Source: Mnemiopsis leidyi | Lineage: Eukaryota; Ctenophora; Tentaculata; Lobata; Bolinopsidae | Reading direction: 5' to 3' | NCBI GenBank assembly: GCA_000226015.1 | Contig: JH154532.1 | Span: 66,666-102,525 of the forward strand | Length of the DNA stretch: 35,860 bases | In this document: one piece after another, positions 1 through 9,766 of the stretch | Numbering within the stretch: position 1 is the first letter of the stretch | How the letters are laid out: every line of letters starts with the position of its first letter | Position numbers and translations under genes: made by a program | Notes under the pieces: generated by a model | What the model was told of the DNA's origin: nothing | Database searches by the model: none | What the model saw: only the letters and a program-made list of their open reading frames with translations

Positions 1-1160
1 AAATTCAATAGAACAACATGTTAAATCATATAAAGTGCCTTTTAAAATTGAAAACGATGCAAAGAACGAGTTTGAATTGATCTAAATTATTCTAATAAAA
101 AACATGATTTAATTTTTCTAGGGCCCAAAAAAGCCCAAAAAAGCCCATTTTTTTAGGGCCCTTCGGGGGGTCCGCGGAGGTAAAAATGGGCTTTTTAGGG
201 ACGTGGCCCCCCCCCCTAAATACTGATTAGGAACGGTTAATAAATAGCTCATAAAAATGTTAATCTATATGATAAACATATCATCTCATTTCTAAGTTTC
301 AGTAAACAACTTTCTAAGCTAGTTTATTACTATTTGGTATACTATTCATGTTAAAGTAAAATCTAAAGTTAGCTAAGCTTTAAATTATGACTATAAATAA
401 TTTGTAAAAAACATGCATAGCTGAACACATATAGCTGCCGTATGCAACTCAAGATAAGCATGAATGAGCGTGGATTATAGATCAGGATAGTAGTCACTAT
501 TTATCATGGGGACCATCACGGCTATAGCCTATAAGCTATTGACTATAATTGTGCAACTTTTACTTCTAGCTCCACTTTCGTCTTCCAAAAAATCAAAGAT
601 TCCGCTCTAGAAATAGAATCCTGGGCCTGGGCGAGGTATCATTCTACCAAGTGTCAAGACTCAAGAGGCACAGATTGCAAGCAATAGGTGGCCCTGAGCT
701 ATTTATAAAAAGCAAGTTTTGCGGCCGTGCAAATTGCAAAAACGTCAGGTTCTTCACACATGTTTTGTTTTCTGTACCGGGCCAAAGGAATGGAACTATA
801 AATCAACTTTATAAAGTTAAACCGAAGAAGAATAAAACGACGAAACATTAAAAAAATAGTTGCGCAAGTTCGATAATTTAAAGAAATATTTTAAAACACA
901 CTAATAAATAATTTAATGCAATAACGCACTTGTTTCATTCCCGTTCTAACTTAATTTTTTCAACATAATTTAAGTCCTTGAAGAACCATGAAAGTACATA
1001 GCAGTAGCTGCAATCTAAGATAACTGCAACTTAAAAGCAGTTCAAAAGCAGTCCCATATTTGCTAACCACCAAATCCAAATAGTTATCCGTACACAGTTA
1101 ATGTAGTTCCTAGATCAAACTTTTCCGTGAAGATCGCTGGAAGTGGATTAGGATATTGCT
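1..1160. other. Spacer beyond the last exon, with a GC-rich hairpin
   Basis: No gene is supported here. At 121-217 lies a GC-rich stretch with three GCCC-(A)6-type direct repeats and opposed arms at about 137-154 and 181-197 that could fold into a hairpin; it may be a small inverted-repeat element. A 66-codon open frame at 651-851 on the plus strand has no recognisable domain and looks like chance. Confidence 0.6.
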
Positions 1161-1354
1161 CTACCGGGACTTCCTCTTCCCAGCTCCGTGGATAGACCTC
1201 TCATGAGAATTCCTGTTGTAACTCGTCCCAAAATACTTTTCACAGAAATGGCAGGGGTAAGGTTTGATTTTGTAGTGGACCAGGTTTTTGTGACGGTTAA
1301 CGTCTTGCACTGATTTGTGGCAGATGTCGCAGGTTTTGTAGAGGAATGTTGCGC
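1161..1354 (-). CDS. Candidate alternative 3'-terminal exon, two C2H2 fingers
   Basis: The segment opens after a pyrimidine-rich acceptor ending CCTCAG at 1355-1360 and gives 63 residues before TAG. Finger 1 is C8-C11-H21-H26 (only nine residues between the second Cys and first His, shorter than the usual 11-12); finger 2 is C34-C37-H50-H55 with the FGxxxNR signature of this array. A basic tail (GKRKSR) follows. No ATG precedes the fingers, so it must be spliced to an upstream coding exon. It is the most distal intact unit if transcription comes from the high-coordinate side. The predicted role, sequence-specific DNA binding in the nucleus, follows from the C2H2 family; the target is unknown. 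Confidence 0.8.
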
Positions 1355-1589
1355 CTGAGGAGGGAGTGGAGTGTTGATGGTGATGTGAATCTTGTTTGTG
1401 ATTGTGGGAGACTTTGATGTTTGACTTTGATCAGATTATTTGAGTTGGCATTATACGTGGACCAATTAAATTGAAATTGGATCTAATCATTCTTTAATCA
1501 CTTTTTTATCCCAGTCCCACCATTAATAAAAAAAGTCATGATTTATAGAAAGTCATGATTGATTATTGTTGATATCATACATTCACAAT

Positions 1590-1660
1590 TTAGCACTTTC
1601 TAATGGTTGCCGTTTAAGTTTCATCACGGTATTGTACCACAAATGTCACATGTATTGGAT
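1590..1660 (-). pseudogene. Relic of a first zinc finger
   Basis: Minus-strand reading gives CDICGTIP and, after a one-base shift, VMKLKRQ, matching the start of finger 1 in intact exons (compare CEICGRM...QLKRH at 22.2 kb) but with the zinc-binding His changed to Gln and a TGA in the original frame. No second finger is visible. Short, so only moderately sure. Confidence 0.4.
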
Positions 1661-1671
1661 GCGATTGGTGG

Positions 1672-1711
1672 GGCAGTTTTTTATCAGCTCTGGCAGTTTT
1701 TTATCAGCTCT
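1672..1711. repeat. Two perfect 20-bp direct repeats
   Basis: The unit from 1672 to 1691 is repeated head-to-tail at 1692-1711. The rest of the 1355-2230 spacer shows only AT-rich sequence and short runs of the kind ACAAAACCAT at 2084-2143. Confidence 0.8.
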
Positions 1712-2230
1712 TTTCTAGGAATGAGAGTTTCTCAAATTTAAAGTTCATCAAAATGATTGAACTCCAAGTCCAGCGTTTCCAATTTTCTATTCATGTTTAT
1801 AAGCGATTTAATAATTTTATTGGGTTGTGAACTCAGACGAAACATTTAATTAACGTTGATTTAAGATAAAGGTACATGTATCAGATTCATATAACGTACC
1901 CACAAATATATACGTACAACGAAAATAGCCCTGGTAATTTGAAAACCATAAATCAAAACCCAAAGGAAAACCTCATATCCTTAACGCAAGTCAGTGTACA
2001 GAGATTACCTCGTATTCATTCAGCTCTCTCTCTCAGTAGAATACTGGTAATCTTAAGAAGTTATCTTGGAACACATAACGGTTTTTTACAAAACCATAAC
2101 CATTTTACAAAACCATTAACCATTTTTTACAAAACCATAACCAGTAAGTAACTGTAAGTAATACCACACATAAGCACTGTCCGGAATGTAAATCGATCAG
2201 GGAATATTAATTCAAAAATTTGCAGCCTTC

Positions 2231-2541
2231 TCATTGGCCAGTCCTATTTAAGTCCAGCCCAAGCTCCAAAAACGAATTCCTAAATTGAAGGTGAACATTT
2301 TTCTCGTGATTAGCCCTATTTCCGCTCGTCCCGAACGTTTTCTCACAATATCCACACGGGTAAGGCTTTATCTTCTGATGAACCGTACCCTTGTGTCTCT
2401 TCAACTTGCTGCTGGAGCTGAATCGTTTGTCGCATAAGTCGCAGGGGAAGGGTCGGAGGTTGTAGTGGACCGCGTCCAGGTGTCGTTGGAGCTTGTACTT
2501 GGTTACCTCCCTGTTGCAGATGTGACACACTTCCACGAACC
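2231..2541 (-). CDS. Candidate alternative 3'-terminal exon, three C2H2 fingers
   Basis: Acceptor ATTCCAG precedes 2541. The 102-residue product carries three intact fingers: C5-C8-H20-H25, C33-C36-H49-H54 and C62-C65-H78-H83. Finger 1 has the 11-residue Cys-His spacing typical of first fingers in this array; fingers 2 and 3 have the canonical 12. Linkers (YNLRPFP, QKIKPYP) are relatives of the Krueppel TGEKP linker. Finger 2 has an SSSS run in its helix start, unlike the FGxxxNR of its neighbours. The first in-frame GTG is not a credible start, so the exon needs an upstream partner. An imperfect X-box-like GTTGTCATGGAAAC sits 23 bp inside the upstream intron at 2564-2577. Confidence 0.85.
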
Positions 2542-3628
2542 CTGGAATCGGGGGTTGATGTGAGTTGTCATGGAAACGTGTGTCATGTGATGTAACACGT
2601 GATATTGATATCGTGACCTTACATGCTCGCTGACTATCAAATTTAATACATAGATAACGTTCAAATTACATCAAAAAGACTTACAAAATTATAAGGTTTG
2701 GCATCTACGACATTTTCTTTCGCTAAATCTCATATAAAATTTAAAATCGTGTTATAATTCATAGACGATAAAATCACACTTAAAGATAATGAAGGAGACT
2801 CGGCCTTCACGAAAATGAGCTCATACAAAAATGAAGATATCATATCAAGACTTGGTACATTTATAGCAAATTGATATTAATAAGGCAACAATCTGCCATC
2901 GGCATCATGTTAATATAAATTAAGAACCCTTCAAAAGAGTATAACTATGATGAGATCATGGAAATATATAATGCATCAAAACCAGCTATAAAATTAAACA
3001 TGCTGAAATCATATTATACATTTAGTCTAAAAACTATTATAATTAATATTTAACATAAAGAGGCGAAATTCAAAAAGGACCATTGGCACTAATTAAATCA
3101 GACCAGTTAAAAACTCTTAATTTCAAACTAATATCAGCCTATGCGTGCGTAAATAATACAGTATCCTATAAAATACGGCATTTCTGTGGAAGATAAGTCA
3201 CGTGACACGTGTAGCGACAGAGGAGTAACTACGAGTAACACAACAGTCCAGCGGTCATTTTGGTATTGCCATCGAATCAAACTTTACTTGCCGCAAAAAT
3301 TGTTAAAACTGAGCGGTTCACGTACTTGTAGTTTTCACGTGAGCATTGATCAACAATTTTAATATTAGTGAGCGCATTTTCGAATATTTTTGGCTCCCAT
3401 TCTTAACTACCAGTACATTTGCCACCTCCGAAAGTGCCACTTCAAAAGTTGGTTGAAATAAAATGACACCCATTTAACGTCCAGAAAAGACTACGTCAGC
3501 AATCACTAATCAGGCGTGTAGCACATCAAAATCCGGGCTTGTTAAATGAGATTCAGTTCAGCCAAATTCCGGTGTTCTGGAAAGTTCCCCGTTTCCGTTG
3601 TATCACTATCTGCGGCTGAGAAGGTTGT
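2542..3628. other. Spacer with no recognised gene
   Basis: AT-rich sequence with no finger signature on either strand. A CACGTGACACGTG-type doubled E-box-like motif occurs at about 3200-3213; no function can be assigned. Confidence 0.5.
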
Positions 3629-3774
3629 CTAGCGATGCGCTGTCTTCATGTGTCTCCCCAGCTTTGTGTACCACTTCCTACAGAAGTCACACCAGTGACA
3701 TTTTATCTGGTGACGCTGGAACGTACTCTGCCGGAACCAATGACAGCACATCCTGCACCAGTTCTGTCCCGGCT
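3629..3774 (-). CDS. Candidate alternative 3'-terminal exon, small C2HC plus C2H2 pair
   Basis: Acceptor ACTTTTCAG precedes 3774. This is a 47-residue product. Finger 1 uses C6-C9-H21-C25 (C2HC), followed at once by finger 2, C28-C31-H41-H46, with only nine residues between Cys and His. There is no TGEKP-like linker: the two fingers are separated by two residues (His-Trp). The HWC...C..K.....RH core is shared with the next exon at 4.5 kb, so these two form a separate subfamily. It is easily missed because it has no start codon and is very short. Dense placement of the eight ligands and the shared phase argue it is real. Confidence 0.7.
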
Positions 3775-4292
3775 CTGAAAAGTCCGTTAAATATTACCAC
3801 TGTTAACTCAGAATACTTGCGCGGATTTTTCTCGTGTTTAGACTCTGATGTATTCCCGTCTGGCGGATTGGGTTAAGTGAAATTTGTGGAATCGTGGCGA
3901 TCTAAAAGCTGTTTGTTCATCTAACGACAATGATCACAAAAGTTTATTGAAAGAAAATTTTTAAGTAGTCCATAGAGTAGGAAAGGGTATATATTTGAAA
4001 TTTCAAATATTCATTTAAAATTATAATTTACAATAACCCTATGTATTTAAATGATGATCAATGTTAAACTGTTGAGAACTGAATAAATTTCAAGAAAAGT
4101 ATTCCAGAAAACAGTCATAATTTTACGATATACTTATATGATAACGTAAGTTAATCAATCTATGATAAAACAAAAGACCAACAAACCAATCAAGCAAGTA
4201 AAACGAATCAATTAAATAAAAATTGTCTCATCCTCAACCAACAAATTGTTGAATCCTTAACTAACAAGTCGTACTTTCCTCAGTCTTTGTTG
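3775..4292. other. Spacer with no recognised gene
   Basis: AT-rich sequence; no finger relic, RNA gene or long open frame seen. The plus-strand open frame at 3598-3876 is the antisense shadow of the exon at 3.7 kb. Confidence 0.5.
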
Positions 4293-4466
4293 CTTTAAGT
4301 TTGCCACGCGGCGCCCTGTAAATCTAAGCGAACAAATCTTCCTTTCTTTAAGTTTGCCACGCGTGACGCGGCGCCCTGTAAATCTAAGCGAAAAAATCTT
4401 CCTATCTTTAAGTTTGCCACGCGGCGCCCTGTAAATCTAAGCGAAGAAATCTTCCTATCTTCCTAT
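4293..4466. repeat. Three tandem copies of a 53-60 bp unit, touching an exon's stop codon
   Basis: Copies begin near 4293, 4346 and 4406; each holds GCGGCGCCCTGTAAATC. The middle copy has an extra GTGACGCG-like insertion. The array runs into the TAG of the adjacent minus-strand exon, and the sequence around that stop (AGATAGGAAG) recurs in the units, so the array seems to start from the exon end. Confidence 0.9.
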
Positions 4467-4626
4467 CTCTGTCGTTTGTGTCCCAAATGAACCTCCCGGC
4501 GATGCCGTCTCAACTTGACGACCGACTTCCTGCACTGCTCACACCAGTGTCGCTCTGCTATGTGTCGGGAGAGATGAGGAAAGTGGTATCCGCAATGCGG
4601 ACATCGCGATCGTACAAAGTCTCGAC
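4463..4626 (-). CDS. Candidate alternative 3'-terminal exon, two short C2H2 fingers
   Basis: Acceptor ACCCCATCAG precedes 4626; 53 residues end at TAG. Both fingers have the short nine-residue spacing: C8-C11-H21-H26 and C28-C31-H41-H46, with only a Trp between the end of finger 1 and the start of finger 2. The HWCxxC...KLxRH pattern marks it as a paralogue of the exon at 3.7 kb, but finger 1 here ends in His rather than Cys. The tail is basic (HKRQR). The short spacing would shorten the recognition helix, so DNA contact by these fingers may differ from classical C2H2. Confidence 0.7.
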
Positions 4627-5439
4627 CTGATGGGGTCAAGTGGTTTGTAAGTTTGAGATAATACAGAGAATGGCATTAGAAGGGAAGTACAAGTTCCTTA
4701 GATTTATTTGAAACGTGAGGTGTCTCCAAATTCTTTTGTTTGTAAGAGTCTCGTTTTTCATTTGAGACACGTCCTTCTAAAAATAGCTTATCTGGTATGT
4801 ACAACGTTTTGTTTGGCATATAGATTATTATAATGTTCATTGACATTTGATATTTTCAATTTCATGATCATTTTTTAGAGATAGATATTGAATTCGAAGT
4901 GGACTTAAAATTTTTAATGCGAATGTTTCTTGTTGAGACCATTTGATTTATTTAGCAGTGGTGAAACTAAAACGCAGCAAATTTTAATAAAAACAAAATA
5001 ATCTTTTAGTTAAAGTATATTAATAGTGAAGTAATCCGTTCAGTCGACACTCTTCATGTAACTTAAAAATTGAACCATTTGTAGACATACGGATTAAAAT
5101 ACTTCTCGTTTCGAAGATTATCCACTAATATCGCATCACGGCGATTCATTTTTGAGAGTTTATTAATTACTTATTGAAATCAATTATCATCAGCATGTCG
5201 AGAAAATTGGAGGGATGAATCACCGTGTTCGGATGAAATTCAAAGTAACCTTCTGTCCCTAATTAAATAATTTAACGCACCATATTGTTTGTTAATGTAA
5301 TCGATAAGTGAAACACAAGCTCGCTTTAATGTATCCCTTAAACATCATTTTCAAAATAAAGGTCTAGTTAGTCGACGGTATGGAATAACACTTTACAGCC
5401 ACATGAACTAACATCAGCTGTATAATGTAAATGTAATTG
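4627..5439. other. Spacer with no recognised gene
   Basis: AT-rich, no convincing coding or RNA feature on either strand. Confidence 0.5.
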
Positions 5440-5898
5440 TACAATTCACAATATGCAGTACAATGTACAATGTAGCTATACATTATACACGACAGAGTAC
5501 AATGTAAATTTGCATCGAGTCGTACAATATACATTGCAAACCATGCAGTACAATTTGCAATATACACGATACAGGACAATGTACAATATACAAGATACAG
5601 TACAATGTACACGATACAGTACAATGTACATTATACAACATACAGTACAAGGTACAGTATACAAGATACAGTACAATGTACATTATACACGATATAGTAC
5701 AATATATATTATACACGATGCTGTACAATGTACATTAATACATTATACACGATGCAGTACAATATATATTATATACACGATGCTGTACAATATATATTAT
5801 ACACGATGCTGTGCAATGCACATTATACACGATGCAGTACAATGTACATTATACACGATGCAGTACAATATATATTATACACGATGCAGTACGAAAGT
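5440..5898. repeat. TACA/TGTA-rich satellite-like array, period about 26 bp
   Basis: Units resemble TATACACGATGCAGTACAA with TGTACAT; adjacent copies differ by a few bases. The sequence is rich in short palindromes (TGTACA, TATATA). It ends three bases before the TAG of the exon at 5.9 kb. Related TGTACATTGTACAA sequence occurs again at 24.9-25.1 kb. Tyr/Cys-rich open frames across it on both strands are by-products. Confidence 0.9.
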
Positions 5899-5900
5899 AG

Positions 5901-6085
5901 CTAGCCACCAAGTCGGTGTACCGACCGTTCATGGGAAGTTCTATTTCCTGCCGTTCCGAAACACTTATCACAAAACCGACACGGATACGGCTTTATCTTA
6001 AAGTGGACCGTGTTTTGGTGACGTTTCAGCTGGTAACGGGAGATCCATTTGTGACAGATCTCACACATAGCGAACGCGTGGTATT
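5901..6085 (-). CDS. Candidate alternative 3'-terminal exon, two C2H2 fingers
   Basis: Acceptor AATTTCAG precedes 6085. The 60-residue product has finger 1 C7-C10-H22-H27 (CEICHKW) and finger 2 C35-C38-H51-H56 (CRFCDKCFGTAGNR). All ligands are present. Finger 2 carries an extra Cys (C41) beside the usual KTF position. It is typical of the expanded CxIC + FGxxxNR family. Its stop codon directly abuts the satellite-like array at 5440-5898. Confidence 0.85.
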
Positions 6086-7024
6086 CTGAAATTGTTTATA
6101 CTACGTTTTTTTGGTGTGTGAAACAATAGGTGAGTGATGTTATTTGAGTTTTTTGCCATATAATTTTTGCAATACTATTTTCAAACGTTTAATCGAACTT
6201 GTATAGTAGCATAAAATGTTTATCTGTTATAATAAATCAGGATCTTGCCGACAAAAATTATTTAAATTAATACCTTAATGTGGCAAATTGTTCCTGTGAA
6301 ACAGACTTAAAAGAGAATGATAATTGGACGTCAGAAATCTTGGGGAGGAGTCGAAAATATTTTCCATCCTGTGATAGCGATTGTCCAATGAGAAGGCAGA
6401 TATTAGCAATCAACTTCAAGAAACACTGTAACATGATTAAAATAATTCCCGACTCCCCCCCCCCCCAAGGATTCTGACGTTTATTGAACTAGTTTTAGAT
6501 AAAATTGTGATCTGATAATGAAAATTCTTTAACATTGAATGTCAAACTCACTATCAAAAAACAATAAAATACTAAATCCGATTAACAGTTGCCCTCAAAG
6601 TTTTGTTTAGAATCTTTATAATAAAAACGACTGGCTATCGGCAAAAAGCCCTATGATTGAAGCATAATTAAAAATTGTTAAAACACTGATGAAATATCGA
6701 AATATTATGCATTTGCTCCATTCATGGTATACAAATGATTACGCTGAAAGAGCAAATCCTAGCGTTGCTGTTATTATTTCAAATTGATAAATATAATAGT
6801 TTTTCTACCAAACACATGAAATATAATTTAAGGATCCACAAAGATTTCACCAAATTCTTCGCTGAAGTCTTTAGAAACAGCCCACATACATAGAAAAATT
6901 CTAAGTCAAAATGCTAAGCCAACCTCGAGGTTGACTAACTCCGATGACAAAACAGACCCTTATGCCATTACAAAATTAATACTCCAAGGTGCCTATTTCA
7001 ACTACGAACTCGCTCAAAGTAGGA
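6086..7024. other. Spacer with no recognised gene
   Basis: AT-rich. A 65-codon plus-strand open frame at 6280-6477 ends in a poly-C run and shows no domain. Nothing else was seen. Confidence 0.5.
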
Positions 7025-7274
7025 AGATACCCAACTCCTCGAACCTCTCATGAGTGTTAGGGGTCATTCACATATGATGTCATCACCAAAAAATTGATGA
7101 CGTCATTTGTGAACAACCCCTTACTCCTCTGACCGTACGATTTGGAACAGAGCCTATATACTACACTGATATGTTTCTTCCCGAGTGTACACTGTATTAT
7201 GGCGAGGTTGTAGGTAATACCTGTCGACTATCGACCCACTTGTCACAAATGTTACAACGGGATGCCGGATGAGC
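7025..7274 (-). pseudogene. Decayed two-finger exon split by a small inverted-repeat element
   Basis: A good acceptor (CAACTTTCAG) ends at 7275. Reading on: CNICDKWVDSRQ near 7250-7215, then in a shifted frame RHNTVYTREETYQC near 7200-7155 (RHKNTVHYKRKPYxC in intact copies), then after an inserted 67-bp element NTHERFEE near 7055-7030 (the end of finger 2). The frame from the acceptor is phase 0 rather than phase 1, and there are stops and shifts, so it cannot encode a working module. Confidence 0.7.
7057..7123. mobile_element. 67-bp near-palindromic MITE-like element
   Basis: Arms at 7057-7085 and 7095-7123 are near-perfect inverted copies (one end starts TTAGGGGTCATTCACA), with a nine-base centre. 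It interrupts the second finger of the decayed exon around it, which supports insertion. The family is not identified. Confidence 0.7.
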
Positions 7275-7404
7275 CTGAAAGTTGTTTAGACTTAACTACG
7301 AAAAGTAGTCAAGTTCACAACAGAAACAAGGCCTTCTAGGCCAGTCACAATGCTTTAAGTCACACACTTTTCAGTTCCCACACTCTTCAGTTTGACACGC
7401 TCCT

Positions 7405-7604
7405 TCATCTCGAACCTCCATACACTTCCTCTTCAAGACCTGCATAGTGGACTCGCTTCTCGTGTGCGTTCCTGTTACCTGTCTCTCCGAAGGTCTTGTC
7501 GCAGAACCGACACTTGTGCGGTTTCCGTTTGTAGTGCACCGTGTTCTTGTGTCGGATAAGGGCATGACGGGATATCGTCTTCAGACAGATGTCACATTGA
7601 ACTT
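7405..7604 (-). CDS. Candidate alternative 3'-terminal exon, two C2H2 fingers
   Basis: Acceptor TACTCTCAG precedes 7604. The 65-residue product has finger 1 C3-C6-H18-H23 (CDICLKTISRHALIRH) and finger 2 C31-C34-H47-H52 (CRFCDKTFGETGNR), joined by YKRKPHK. It has an acidic-to-neutral tail (GLEEEVYGGSR) unlike the basic tails of other copies. The decayed unit just downstream at 7.0-7.3 kb looks like a sister copy. There is no stop or shift within the module. Confidence 0.85.
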
Positions 7605-8095
7605 CTGAGAGTACGAAGTTATCACCCTAGATGGTCAGAGTGTATCGGTTGTGAACTTAATGATAAGTTCTGTGAGGGACCGAGCTGAACCGGCTTTTGA
7701 TGAAACTTTTAGATATGTTAACAGTGTACAGCATTGATATTTGTGCTCTTCAAGAATTTCTATATTATAAGCTGATAAGTTAGAAAGAATTTGAAGATTC
7801 ATTTTTCGGCCGTGATATCTCAAATGATAATATGAAAATGTCTGAAAATATCCAAGGGACTGATAGAGAAAATATTTTGAATAATAATATCTAATCAAAT
7901 ATTCAAATTCACGCCAGTCTTAGCTCTACGTCTCTCCACTAGCTGCATTGGGAAAGCACATCAGAATTATCCATAGCTGCCCCTTGAAGCAACAGCAGCT
8001 AAATTGACCGGGCAACAAAGGTGCCCACGTGGAGGCCGAGGGTTCATCATTAAAGCTGAGGATATCTGTCCAAACGTTTTGACACGGATCTAATT
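7605..8095. other. Spacer with no recognised gene
   Basis: Nothing coding is seen. The stretch at about 7974-8020 (AGCTGCCCCT...) resembles one at 11820-11855, a trace of a dispersed repeat. Confidence 0.45.
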
Positions 8096-8265
8096 CTATG
8101 ATTTGTGCACGCTTCTCTCATGAGCGTTTCTGTTACAGCTCTGTCCAAATGTCTTATCGCAGTACTGACATTTGTACGGTCTCCGTTTGAAGTGAACCAT
8201 GTTCTTGTGACGGATCAGGTTGTCATGGCGAGATATCATCTTCAGACAGATATCACACCTCAACT
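8096..8265 (-). CDS. Candidate alternative 3'-terminal exon, two C2H2 fingers
   Basis: Acceptor TACTGTTCAG precedes 8265. It is one of the most compact complete modules: 55 residues, finger 1 C3-C6-H19-H24 and finger 2 C32-C35-H48-H53, ending two residues after the last His. Finger 1 has 12 residues between Cys and His through an extra Asn relative to the exon at 7.5 kb. It is close in sequence to that exon and to those at 12.4 and 13.0 kb (CDICLKMIS), so probably a fairly recent duplicate. Confidence 0.85.
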
Positions 8266-8638
8266 CTGAACAGTATGAGGGGGTGGGGGGTTAGACTGTG
8301 AAGGGCTAGAATTATTAACCATACTAAGTACTAATTAGGGTCAGAGATTTGTATTAGTGCTTTGATCGGTGATAATTTTGTTTACACTTTAACATTGCGA
8401 GTAACATAGATTCATGGCAAATTGACAAAATTGATTCAAGAATAATAGAAGGCTCAATTTAAATCAAATCCTCAATTTATACCATTCTTTTCGGCACGTA
8501 GATGATTTAAACTTATTTAATACTTTATATGGTATGATATTCTGTTATATTCGTTGGCATGCAGATAAGTCTCTCTTCTGGCGCGAGCAAGAGTTTCTTT
8601 CCGAGTTGTGATATGTTATTTCGTCGATCGTCTTGTCG

Positions 8639-8705
8639 CAGTAGGCGTAGTAGTAGAAGCGGTAGTAGTAGGAGCAGTAGTAGTAGATGAGTAGATGCAG
8701 TAGTG
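8639..8705. repeat. AGT/AGC trinucleotide microsatellite
   Basis: Imperfect runs of GTAGTAG/GCAGTAG. A leucine-rich minus-strand open frame at 8525-8716 comes from this repeat and is not taken as a gene. Confidence 0.8.
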
Positions 8706-8710
8706 TAGGA

Positions 8711-8938
8711 ATCCACGGTTATGGAGCGTCGCCTTGGAAACCATGGTTAGGGAGCTTCGCATTGGAAACCATGGTTATGAGGCATTAAAGTGTCACCTTA
8801 GAAACCATCGTTATAGAGCATTGCCATGGAAACCATGGTTATAGAGCGTTGCCATGGAAACCATGATAATTTAGCGTCTCCATGGAAACCATGGTAATGG
8901 ACTGTCATCTTGGAAATCATGGTAATGGAGTGTCACCT
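8711..8938. repeat. 28-bp tandem repeat built on an X-box-like palindrome
   Basis: About eight units spaced mostly 28 bp (some 30-34) centre on CCATGGAAACCATGGTTA. One unit, 8848-8861, reads GTTGCCATGGAAAC, which matches the RFX X-box consensus GTNRCC-(0-3)-RGNAAC. It lies downstream of the exon at 8.1-8.3 kb only in plus-strand order; on the transcribed strand it sits between the exons at 9.0 kb and 8.2 kb. Confidence 0.8.
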
Positions 8939-8971
8939 TTGGTTAATTTTTCTAATTTCTTCCGATCCTGT

Positions 8972-9204
8972 CTAATGGTTAATGGTTATGGACACTCTTC
9001 TCATGCCTGCTTCTGTCAGAAAGCTCTCCGAACGTTTTCTCACGGTCTTCTCGTGCTTCTTTCTGTTACCATTTTGTCCGAACTTTTTGTCACAAAACCG
9101 GCACTCGTAGGGTTTCTGATTGAAATGTATCGTGTTCTTGTGTCTGGCAACTTTATAGGGGTCCGATAACATCTTGAAACAAATATCACACTGCGACATC
9201 GTCT
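8972..9204 (-). CDS. Candidate alternative 3'-terminal exon, one intact finger and a damaged second
   Basis: Acceptor CACTCCCAG precedes 9204; 76 residues. Finger 1 is intact (C5-C8-H21-H26). Finger 2 starts normally (C34-C37-H50) but its last His is Arg55, and the sequence then leaves the finger pattern. In another frame the next bases read KTFGEL, then SDRSRHEKSVHNH and a stop at 8979, which is the end of a third finger. The pattern fits a deletion joining the end of finger 2 to the middle of finger 3 with a frame change. The exon stays open, so it may still be spliced, but as a one-and-a-half-finger module. Confidence 0.7.
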
Positions 9205-9766
9205 CTGGGAGTGGAATATGGCATTGAATGAAAGTGCAGTCAAATAAAACGTAAAGTGGAGGATGGTGAGATGGATTTGATGCCAAAAAATCTAAACCAA
9301 GACCTAGAAACGGGGCCACACAAAAAGTTCTCTGTCAAGTTGTTCTGCCTTAAGAAAATTTCTTATCTGTGCAAGTAAGCAACACACATCTATACGGCAT
9401 TTAATTTACCTCAAAAATAATAGAAAAATACCTAAAAAGACAAAAATGTCATGTTATTCTATCCGTCAAAATTCTACTTATTCTAAATTGAAAAAAGACT
9501 CAAGTTCCAAACAAAGCTAAAATTATCATAACAGTACTCTATCTCATAACAGCTAACATTAAACTGTATACAGTTTAATGTTAGCTGTATATCAATCTCT
9601 TTATCGTAGGTAGCCCTCTAGTGCGCTTAGACGGCCCTTCTTCCCATGTCTATCTCCCCTAACTAGGTTTTATTATGGAGTCAGCTGTACCGAAACCCAG
9701 TTAGAAAGTAGAAGACACAGTAGTATCAGTGTTAGTAGTAGTAGTATGGTTACCTGACGCACAGTA
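9205..9766. other. Spacer containing a perfect palindrome
   Basis: No gene seen. Besides the palindrome at 9550-9587, a TAGTAG-rich patch lies at 9718-9745, just after the stop of the exon at 9.8-10.2 kb. Confidence 0.5.
9550..9587. repeat. Perfect 38-bp palindrome
   Basis: Bases 9550-9568 are exactly complementary to 9569-9587, with no loop, centred on GTATAC. It could extrude as a cruciform or mark the footprint of an inverted-repeat element. Confidence 0.95.

Noticed and set aside
651-851. 66-codon plus-strand frame with an LKRH string
   Set aside because: No Cys pair, no splice context, opposite strand to all other fingers.
5364-6001. Several Tyr/Cys-rich open frames on both strands
   Set aside because: They arise from the TACA/TGTA repeat, which lacks stops in several frames; no domain.
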